A stretch of DNA of 13,914 nucleotides from the NCBI GenBank assembly GCA_002336475.1, contig DDCX01000108.1, positions 25,772 to 39,685 of the forward strand, in the 5' to 3' direction. The stretch's first letter is position 1; each line of letters opens with the position of its first letter. Shown one piece after another: positions 8,145-13,914 of this stretch. The notes beneath the pieces were generated by a model that saw only the letters and a program-made list of their open reading frames with translations, did not search any database and was not told the DNA's origin. The DNA is from Flavobacteriales bacterium UBA1995 (GTDB lineage Bacteria; Bacteroidota; Bacteroidia; Flavobacteriales_D; Sanyastnellaceae). Made by a program: the position numbers and the translations under genes.

Positions 8145-9539
8145 TCAACAAGGCTTTTCTGCGATGATCAAGAAGTTGCCTCCCTCCTCCTCAAGGCCCA
8201 AACACTCTCCGCTGCGTTGCACATATCCAATGCGGTGAATGTCTGAAACCACAAAACCGCAGGACTCCACCATTTCCACAATGCCTGCCTTGGTGAAATA
8301 ATGCAAGAAGGACACCGACTTTCCGTTGTGCCGCTTGTAAAACAAGTCGCCCAATTCATACCCCACCTCGCTGAGGTTCAGCTCTTCAAAAGCCCTCAGC
8401 GCGTCTGGTCCCCACTCATTGGCATTGTCCAAATTGAACACATCGAAATAAAACCGACCTCCGGGACGCAAAGCAGCAAACACTTTTTCCAAGCTTTCCC
8501 TGCGTTCAAGGTCCGTTGGGATGTGTCCGAATGCGTACAGGAAAGCCACCGCGTCGTATGAATCGCTTTCTGCTCCGCACTCATTCCAAATTCCGATTCG
8601 GCCTGCAATGCCCCGTTGGCGAGCCTGCTCCACCATCGAAGCGCTGATGTCGATGCCGTCTACAGTGTAATCAAGCTGAGATTTGTCGCGGATGCCCCAT
8701 GCCCGCCGACCCGTTCCACACGCAATGTGCAAGACCCGTTCAGGTTGAATGGCCTGTAGGTTTTCGGCCAAAATCTGATCGATGCGCTCGGTATAGCGGC
8801 TGCGCTTCAAACTGGCACCATCGAGGTCATCGTAACTCGTGGCTTGCTCGGCATAATAACTGGAAATGGCATCCATAATCTCACCCTTGCTGGGCTTTGG
8901 AATGAGTGGATAGAGCCGGTGCGTTTCATTTCCGGGAATGACGCTGAGCGGCACAAAAGAGAAGGCCTCTTTTTCAAGACTACGGAAGCCCTTTTCGTCC
9001 TGATGAAAAGACGCCGTGGTGGCATGTTCATTCAACTCACCCCGCCAACAGCGTTCAGCATCAAACAGCACCATTCCATCCAAATCCTCGAGGGCGGGCG
9101 CATAAAAATGCACCGTCACCAAGGGATGCTCGGAACTGGGGTTGACAATTTTGTGGATGGTGCCATCAGGCTCGGGAAGCACGCCTCCAGCCTTTACGCA
9201 TAGCGCCCCGCGTTCTCGCAATTCCCTGGTCTCTTCGTCATAGGTGTACTCCACATTTTCGACCTCCCCTTTTACGCAAAGGACATACCCCCAAAAACCC
9301 TCGTGGTGGTGGATTGCACTTTCTACACCCGGTGGCCAATGCAAGACGACCACCTCAAAAGGCTCCATGAGTAAAATATTACGGGCATAATTTCCTGGGT
9401 TGGCGTCAAAATCAGGCACCAATCCGGTCAGGTCCAATGTGGCACAATCGATGCTGCGTACGCACCTTCCCAGCCATTCGTAATCAAAACCTGCTGGGGT
9501 GTTTTTGCGGATTTTTTCAAGTAAGTCACGCATGGCCAT
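8145..9539 (-). CDS. Cysteine dioxygenase-like cupin fused to SAM methyltransferase
   Basis: One uninterrupted frame of 464 residues encodes two enzymes. Residues about 1-190 are a type I cysteine dioxygenase cupin: substrate-binding YARN with Arg53, metal-binding GVESAIHHH giving His77 and His79, third ligand in PDGTIHKIVN at His129, and T-x-H-x-Y (Thr142, His144, Tyr146) matching Ser153/His155/Tyr157 of rat enzyme, with the same 17-residue spacing from the third ligand. Gly84 sits where mammals have Cys93, so no Cys-Tyr crosslink is expected, as in most bacterial homologues. Residues about 225-464 are a class I methyltransferase with ACGTG at 273-277, GIDIS with Asp297, and ALRPGGRFYFDVF. 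I chose ATG 9539 (9533 also possible); the frame extends to an ATG at 9653, but those 38 codons look unconserved. Substrate of the methyltransferase half unknown. Likely co-transcribed with pdxH. Confidence 0.88.
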   Translation of the reverse strand: MAMRDLLEKIRKNTPAGFDYEWLGRCVRSIDCATLDLTGLVPDFDANPGNYARNILLMEPFEVVVLHWPPGVESAIHHHEGFWGYVLCVKGEVENVEYTYDEETRELRERGALCVKAGGVLPEPDGTIHKIVNPSSEHPLVTVHFYAPALEDLDGMVLFDAERCWRGELNEHATTASFHQDEKGFRSLEKEAFSFVPLSVIPGNETHRLYPLIPKPSKGEIMDAISSYYAEQATSYDDLDGASLKRSRYTERIDQILAENLQAIQPERVLHIACGTGRRAWGIRDKSQLDYTVDGIDISASMVEQARQRGIAGRIGIWNECGAESDSYDAVAFLYAFGHIPTDLERRESLEKVFAALRPGGRFYFDVFNLDNANEWGPDALRAFEELNLSEVGYELGDLFYKRHNGKSVSFLHYFTKAGIVEMVESCGFVVSDIHRIGYVQRSGECLGLEEEGGNFLIIAEKPC

Positions 9540-9664
9540 TGGTTTGCTCTGTGAATATACAACCGCACGGAAGGGCTTTCTGACGGAATAGAGGGAATTC
9601 AAAGGGGGATGAAACCTTTTTGAATCGGACGCAGTATCCCAAGTCGATTCCAAACTGTTGCCCC

Positions 9665-9883
9665 ATGTCCAACCGACGCATTGTGAGCTATGAAAAGCTC
9701 GAACAACCTGTTCGCTCCTTGATCAAGTCCCGCTATCCTGATGGATTCGACGGCATGACATTTAACCTTCGGCTTCCGACAAGCAAGGAGGTCTTTAAGA
9801 TGATCCGGGTCGAAATGGCCGGCATCCAATACATGGTGAAAGTGGGGCCCGCCATCGAAGGCGTGGACTACTCCATCGACTGA
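9665..9883 (+). CDS. Small hypothetical protein (72 aa)
   Basis: A 72-residue, mildly basic soluble protein starting MSNRRIVSYEKL at ATG 9665; an in-frame TTG 45 bases earlier is a less likely start. The sequence pattern (VSYEKLEQPVRSLIKSRYPDG, then a strand-rich part with VFKMIRVEMAGIQYMVKV and a short acidic end) resembles small Bacteroidota proteins of unknown function that begin with a helical 'Y-x-x-L-P' stretch followed by an antiparallel sheet. I recognise the pattern only loosely. No signal peptide or membrane segment. Divergent from the dioxygenase-methyltransferase gene and followed by a strong hairpin 46 bp downstream of its stop. Confidence 0.7.
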   Translation: MSNRRIVSYEKLEQPVRSLIKSRYPDGFDGMTFNLRLPTSKEVFKMIRVEMAGIQYMVKVGPAIEGVDYSID

Positions 9884-9929
9884 CAATTCTGTCAATCTGC
9901 TTTTTCATTTTTCCTAACTCTGCGCATTT

Positions 9930-9962
9930 AAGGGTTGGTTCCGAACTTCGGGGCCAACCCTT
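9930..9962 (+). terminator. Strong 15-bp hairpin abutting next start codon
   Basis: Bases 9930-9944 pair with 9948-9962: nine perfect pairs (AAGGGTTGG with CCAACCCTT), two G-U wobbles, four more perfect pairs and an ACT triloop. It is followed by TTTCTC and then the ATG of the phosphatase gene at 9967. It can act as an intrinsic terminator for the 72-residue gene, though the T tract is short. If the phosphatase transcript starts upstream of the hairpin, it would occlude ribosome access. A weak match to the Bacteroidota -7 box (TAnnTTTG) is TAACTCTG at 9915-9922, which would place the transcription start at the hairpin base; the -33 element is unconvincing. Confidence 0.7.
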
Positions 9963-9966
9963 TCTC

Positions 9967-11313
9967 ATGAAGTGCACTGCTCCGAGGTTGCTCCTCGCCT
10001 TTATTTTATTGTTTTCGGTCTATTCAGGTGCCGCTCAATTGGCTTGTCAACCCATGGTGGGGCACGTCGGACTGCGCGATGCTCGCATTTGGATTCAGTC
10101 TGAAGCCCCCTGCCGGGCAACCATTGTTTGCTGGGCCGACTCCATGGGGGATGCGCCCACTGAGGTGCTGGTGGCCACCGAACAAGAGCTTAGCCGAGCA
10201 CATGCCAACACGGCCACCTTTGACCTTGGGGACCTCCAACCCGGAACCGGTTATCGATTTCAGGTGCTGATCAATGACGAACGCGTGGTGCAGGGAATCG
10301 ACACCACATTGCAGCGTTTTACCACTCAGCCCTTGTGGCAGTATCGGTTTGACCCGCCTTCTTTTACTGTCGCCTTGGGGTCCTGTGCTTTCATCAATGA
10401 GCCAAAATTTGACCGGCCAGGCCGTCCTTATGGTGGAGGTTATGAAATTTTTGATGGCATAGCCGAACTCGAACCGGACCTCATGTTGTGGCTCGGGGAT
10501 AATGTTTATTTCCGAGAGGTAGACTTCTATTCGCGCTCGGGCATGCAACACCGCTACAGCCACTTGCGCAGGCTACCAGAATTACAGCGTTTACTCGGGT
10601 CCTGCCCCCATTACGCCATGTGGGATGACCACGATTATGGTCCGGACAATTCAGATGGAAGCTGGGTCCACAAAGACTGGGCCGCAGAAACCTTTGGTGA
10701 CTTTTGGGCCAACCCTTCTCAAGGGTTGCCTGCACTTCAATACCAGGGCGTCACCACCTCATTCAAATTTCACGATGTGGACTTTTTCCTCCTCGACAAC
10801 CGATCCTTTCGGGTGAACCATGACAACATCACCCAACAACCTCAAGTGCTGGGTCCAGACCAGGTCAACTGGTTGATCCAAGCGCTGCAGTATAGCCGGG
10901 CTCCCTTCAAAGTGATTGCCGTAGGCGGACAGTTTTTGTCGGATTTTGCGGGCTATGAGAACATGGCGCTTTATCCAGAAGAGCGCGATGGCATCTTGGA
11001 ACGCATCGCTGAAGAGGACATCCGCGGTGTGGTTTTCCTTTCTGGTGACCGTCACAATTCTGAATTGACAGAATGGGAAGGTTCCAATGGAAGGAAAGTC
11101 GTTGACTTCACCTGCAGTGCTTTGACCAGCGGAACCTATGACCACAGCGATGAGCCCAATACCCGGCGCGTCGCTGGCACGATGGTCGGAACGCGCAATT
11201 TTGGCACGCTCGAAGTGACCGGCACAAGGAAGGAACGCGTGATGACCCTCCGCACCCATGACCCCAAAGGGCAAGTCATTTGGACGCGTGCATACAAGGC
11301 ATCCGACCTCTGA
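9967..11313 (+). CDS. Secreted PhoD-like metallophosphatase
   Basis: Predicted exported alkaline phosphatase/phosphodiesterase of the PhoD family, 448 residues. A signal peptide spans residues 1-24 (hydrophobic core LLLAFILLFSVYSGAAQ). Residues about 25-125 form the N-terminal beta-sandwich with the PGTGYRFQV pattern. The catalytic domain has GSC at 138-140, WLGDNVYFRE around metal ligand Asp178, MWDDHDYGPDN at 218-228, LDNRSFR at 276-282, LGPDQVNWL at 295-303 and LSGDRHNSEL at 358-367. All conserved metal-binding segments seem intact. The family usually acts on phosphate mono- or diesters outside the cytoplasm; true substrate unknown. No T9SS sorting domain, so a periplasmic or outer-membrane location is likely. 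Ends 11 bp from the convergent cargo gene. Confidence 0.93.
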   Translation: MKCTAPRLLLAFILLFSVYSGAAQLACQPMVGHVGLRDARIWIQSEAPCRATIVCWADSMGDAPTEVLVATEQELSRAHANTATFDLGDLQPGTGYRFQVLINDERVVQGIDTTLQRFTTQPLWQYRFDPPSFTVALGSCAFINEPKFDRPGRPYGGGYEIFDGIAELEPDLMLWLGDNVYFREVDFYSRSGMQHRYSHLRRLPELQRLLGSCPHYAMWDDHDYGPDNSDGSWVHKDWAAETFGDFWANPSQGLPALQYQGVTTSFKFHDVDFFLLDNRSFRVNHDNITQQPQVLGPDQVNWLIQALQYSRAPFKVIAVGGQFLSDFAGYENMALYPEERDGILERIAEEDIRGVVFLSGDRHNSELTEWEGSNGRKVVDFTCSALTSGTYDHSDEPNTRRVAGTMVGTRNFGTLEVTGTRKERVMTLRTHDPKGQVIWTRAYKASDL

Positions 11314-11324
11314 GTCTCAGCCTG

Positions 11325-13913
11325 TCAATCCTGTTTAACCATACGGGTAACAGCCCCCATGCCCTGCTGACCCATCGCACGCAGCAGATATACGCCCGCT
11401 GGTTTTCCTGCCAGTGAGCCTTGCACCACGCTCGATTCGACCTGAAGCAAGTCGATTCTTCGGCCCGTTAGATCGGTCAATTCTAGCTGACCATTAAATG
11501 GCCGCGAGAACTGCACCTTGTAGGAGTCTCGCGTTGGATTTGGAGACACCGCAAACTGTGGTGCCTGCCATTCCTGAAGACCGACTGGCACGGACACCAC
11601 AAGGCTGGTCGTGCAACCATCACCCCCGGTAACTTCTAAGGTCCAATCACCGGCCCCCAAATCATCGGGGTCTTCTGCACCTGTAGATCCCGTGGGGCCC
11701 GTCCACTCAAAGCTATATGGCTCAACACCTCCTGTCACCGTCACCGCAATTTCTCCGTTTTCCTCGCCGGGATTGGCTCCTCCTATTTCATCCACAATGA
11801 CCTCCATTCCCTCAGGGTCCACCACTGTGATGCTCGCTGTGTCGGAACACGTGTTCATCCCTGCGGTTGTCAAGACATTGACATTGACGAAATACTCCCC
11901 TGCCGATAAGCCCAGAAAGTTGCCATCGATGCTGGCAGGTTCACCATTGAGTTGATAGGAAGTGGCCATTACGTTTCCTGCGACGAAAGCCGATACGCTG
12001 CCGTCGTCTCCGCCAGCGCATGCCGGAGCAGATGCCACCAAAAACAGAGACACATCTGGTGCAGCCGCCACCGTGAACACTTCCACGGCACTGCAAGTGG
12101 AATCTCCATCATACACTTCCAACACAAAGTCTCCTGGGATGAGGGCCTCAAAGACGCCATCAGTCCACACTCCTGACCCTACAAAACCTGGCGCGGTGAG
12201 CTCATAAAAGACCGAATCGGTCAATGCTGAATCCACCACCACCAGTGCAGAGCCATCGAGGGTTTCGAAGCAAGACTCCCCTGTAACTAAGGGCTCAGAA
12301 AGGGTTAAGTCACAATAGGTGCAACTTCCATCTTCCTCTGTGGCTCCGGGGTTGAAATTGGATGCTGCTGCATCTGTGCACCCCACACAAGAAGTGAACT
12401 CACAATTTCCCGCATCCAAGATGGCGTTGACGTCAAAATTGCAGGCCTCAGGATCTAAACAGCCTGCACAAGAGCTGTATTCGCAGAGTCCACTTTCTAT
12501 CGTCGCGTCAGGATTGAAGTTGCAAGCGCTGATGTCAGTGCACCCATAACAACTGAAATCACACAGTTCCAAGTCATTGATTACCGCCGTGCTGTCAAAA
12601 TTGCACGCTGCAAACAAACCGCACCCTGCACAAGTGGTGTAGTCGCAAGAGCCATCTTCGAAGGTTCCAAATGGGTTGAAGTTGCAGGCCAAGGAATCCA
12701 AACAAGCTCCCACTTCGACTCCGTCACATACCAGTACAAAATCAAAACCCCCTACCGCAGGTGTTACCGCGTTGGAGCCGCTCACATGAAGAAAATACTC
12801 CACGCCTTCTTCGCTTTCCCAGTCCACAGCTGAGGACAAGAAGTTCTCGAAGCAGGGGTCCGCAAAGAAGTTAGATTCGTCCTGATCGTCGTTTCCGGCA
12901 ATGCAATCGAGGCTGCCACAATCGCCTTCATAGACGCTCAGGTATGTGTCGTACTCGGTATCCTCAAAACACATGGACGCCCTGAGTGTGTCCCCTGTTC
13001 CCATGATGGTATACCACAAACCACCGTGGTAGTAGTTGCCAATGTTGTACTGGTCGCAGAAGTCGCTTTCTGTGGTGTCCGCGCACACCGTAGTGGCCGT
13101 TACGACCTGTCCACAGCCGATGGGGTCTGCAAAACCACATTCATCGTTGTCCACCGGTAGACAAAAGCCCGCACAATCAAATCCAGGTTGCGCATAAAAA
13201 CAGCTGCCATCTTCTTCGGTATATACCGGCGCCCAATTGCAAGCTTCGGGATCGGTGCAACCTGGAAATTCGAAAGGGTCGCACACCCCATCCCCGTCCT
13301 CATCACACAGGCAATTCCCTTCGCAATCAAAACAGAAGAATGCATAGTCACAGGACCCGTCGTCTTCGGTAGCCTCTTCGTCATAGTTGCAAGCTTCTGA
13401 ATCCGTGCATCCTGGAACCGCGCAACTGGGGGTCCATGCGCAATGCACCAAAGTTGTCGCCCCTGCTCCAGGCAAAATCAGCGCATTGTCAGCAAGAAGG
13501 TCCACTTCAATGGTGTCCAAATCGCTGACCCACCATGCTGAAGCCGCCAACAAGGGGCCACCTGTCCAATCAAAACTGAGCATGGGCGCCGCTGAGTCTG
13601 CCTGCACCAGAACACCAAAGGTCAATGGCGTCTCTTCATCAGGTGGAATGGCGGCTGCCGCATACAAAACCGTATCGATCGATAAACACGCCCATGCCTC
13701 TAGCCCCTCATTGTTGCACAGGCTGTCCAATTCCGCATCAAAACCCAGGGTTGCGCTTGAATCAACCATCAGCTGGAGTGCGGTCGTCTCCTCTCCCAAT
13801 GCAGCCTGTATCTCTAAAACACCTTGAGGAAAACAGTCTTGTGCCTTGACCCCGGAAAAGACCATGAGGAAAAGAGACAGGGCAAGGAAAGCAAAAGGTG
13901 TATTCGACTTCAT
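11325..13913 (-). CDS. Large secreted Cys-repeat protein with T9SS sorting domain
   Basis: Complete 862-residue predicted extracellular or surface protein. The signal peptide is residues 1-24 (FAFLALSLFLMVFSGVKAQ). Residues 25-167 are a beta-rich domain I do not recognise. Residues 168-190 and 218-240 are two Cys-rich 'GCTDxEACN...EDGSC' units separated by a DEDGDGVCD segment resembling a calcium-binding loop. Residues about 241-402 form a beta-sandwich-like domain (GGLWYTIMGTGDTLRASMCF, YLSVYEGDCGSL, YFLHVSG) like carbohydrate- or protein-binding modules of secreted bacterial proteins. Residues 403-534 are five more Cys-rich units. SprB-type repeats follow (DGSVSAFV; GEIAVTVTGGVEPYSFEWTG, about 715-780). 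Residues 786-862 are a type A T9SS sorting domain (SPNPTRDSYKVQF, LTDLTGRRI, LAGKPAGVYLLR). Strongly acidic overall. Role unknown; adhesion is one possibility. Confidence 0.92.
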   Translation of the reverse strand: MKSNTPFAFLALSLFLMVFSGVKAQDCFPQGVLEIQAALGEETTALQLMVDSSATLGFDAELDSLCNNEGLEAWACLSIDTVLYAAAAIPPDEETPLTFGVLVQADSAAPMLSFDWTGGPLLAASAWWVSDLDTIEVDLLADNALILPGAGATTLVHCAWTPSCAVPGCTDSEACNYDEEATEDDGSCDYAFFCFDCEGNCLCDEDGDGVCDPFEFPGCTDPEACNWAPVYTEEDGSCFYAQPGFDCAGFCLPVDNDECGFADPIGCGQVVTATTVCADTTESDFCDQYNIGNYYHGGLWYTIMGTGDTLRASMCFEDTEYDTYLSVYEGDCGSLDCIAGNDDQDESNFFADPCFENFLSSAVDWESEEGVEYFLHVSGSNAVTPAVGGFDFVLVCDGVEVGACLDSLACNFNPFGTFEDGSCDYTTCAGCGLFAACNFDSTAVINDLELCDFSCYGCTDISACNFNPDATIESGLCEYSSCAGCLDPEACNFDVNAILDAGNCEFTSCVGCTDAAASNFNPGATEEDGSCTYCDLTLSEPLVTGESCFETLDGSALVVVDSALTDSVFYELTAPGFVGSGVWTDGVFEALIPGDFVLEVYDGDSTCSAVEVFTVAAAPDVSLFLVASAPACAGGDDGSVSAFVAGNVMATSYQLNGEPASIDGNFLGLSAGEYFVNVNVLTTAGMNTCSDTASITVVDPEGMEVIVDEIGGANPGEENGEIAVTVTGGVEPYSFEWTGPTGSTGAEDPDDLGAGDWTLEVTGGDGCTTSLVVSVPVGLQEWQAPQFAVSPNPTRDSYKVQFSRPFNGQLELTDLTGRRIDLLQVESSVVQGSLAGKPAGVYLLRAMGQQGMGAVTRMVKQD
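11328..11558 (-). other. T9SS type A C-terminal sorting domain
   Basis: Encodes residues 786-862. The order SPNPTRD, strand LELTDLTGRRI, then LAGKPAGVYLLRAMG and a short basic end (TRMVKQD) is the standard Por secretion C-terminal signal. Family knowledge says this domain is recognised by the T9SS and removed when the protein is released or attached to the surface. porT, a component of that system, lies about 9 kb away in the same window. Confidence 0.9.
12312..12707 (-). repeat. Five tandem Cys-rich repeats, 81-bp period
   Basis: Encodes residues 403-534 of the secreted protein. The first four units are exactly 27 residues (81 bp) each and the fifth is a 24-residue truncated copy. The pattern is GC-T/L-D-x-x-A-C-N-F-x-x-x-A-x-x-x-D-G-x-C-x-Y/F-x-x-C-A. 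In the last unit the second Cys is Ser (DAAASNF), which would leave an unpaired cysteine if the units form internal disulfides. Units have diverged at the DNA level, so the array is old rather than recently amplified. Confidence 0.85.
13194..13412 (-). repeat. Two dispersed copies of the Cys-rich repeat
   Basis: Copies at 13344-13412 (residues 168-190, GCTDSEACNYDEEATEDDG plus SCDY) and 13194-13262 (residues 218-240, GCTDPEACNWAPVYTEEDG plus SCFY). They are each 23 residues and match the C-terminal array, but are separated by 27 residues holding CFDCEGNCLCDEDGDGVCD, a likely calcium-binding, thrombospondin-type-3-like segment. Confidence 0.8.
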
Positions 13914-13914
13914 G

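Noticed and set aside
9540..9653. N-terminal extension of the dioxygenase-methyltransferase to an ATG at 9653
   Set aside because: The 38 extra codons look like translated intergenic sequence, and would nearly fill the space to the divergent gene. The MAMRDLLEK start at 9539 fits a dioxygenase N-terminus better.
9967..11313. Mobile or horizontally acquired phosphatase
   Set aside because: Base composition looks like its neighbours, and no repeats, integrase or transposase is nearby.

Overview
The window is a gene-dense, roughly mid-50s %GC piece of a chromosome from a member of the Bacteroidota, most likely a Flavobacteriales-type (possibly aquatic) lineage. The placement rests on three things: a Rho factor with an Arg/Asn/Asp-rich disordered N-terminal segment, a PorT-like component of the type IX secretion system (T9SS), and a large secreted protein ending in a T9SS-type C-terminal sorting domain and carrying the Cys-rich 'GCTDxEACN' repeats common in this phylum. 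The lineage is inferred from gene content; no rRNA or tRNA gene is present.

Layout. Positions 1-2542 (+) hold the 3' part of rho, a four-helix membrane protein and porT, each overlapping the next by a few bases. Positions 2526-4163 (-) hold tpiA followed directly by prmA; prmA overlaps the 3' end of porT tail to tail. Positions 4242-7432 (+) hold a RecQ-family helicase and an RlmI-type 23S rRNA methyltransferase. Positions 7469-9539 (-) hold a fused cysteine-dioxygenase/SAM-methyltransferase protein followed by pdxH. Positions 9665-11313 (+) hold a 72-residue unknown protein, a strong hairpin, and a secreted PhoD-like phosphatase. Positions 11325-13913 (-) hold the 862-residue T9SS cargo protein.

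Most genes are housekeeping: transcription termination, glycolysis, ribosome methylation, DNA repair and vitamin B6. Two parts touch the cell envelope: porT contributes to the T9SS outer-membrane machinery, and the last gene encodes a plausible client of it. No stretch above 300 bases lacks a gene; the longest non-coding intervals are about 125 bp (9540-9664), 83 bp (9884-9966) and 78 bp (4164-4241). I saw no CRISPR array, insertion sequence, phage gene or tRNA.

The least ordinary item is the fusion at 8145-9539. An Arg-type cysteine dioxygenase cupin with all metal ligands and the Ser/Thr-His-Tyr set is joined in one uninterrupted frame to a class I methyltransferase. This suggests a two-step modification of a thiol or sulfinate metabolite that I cannot assign to a known pathway. 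Second is the 15-bp hairpin that ends four bases before the start codon of the phosphatase gene.
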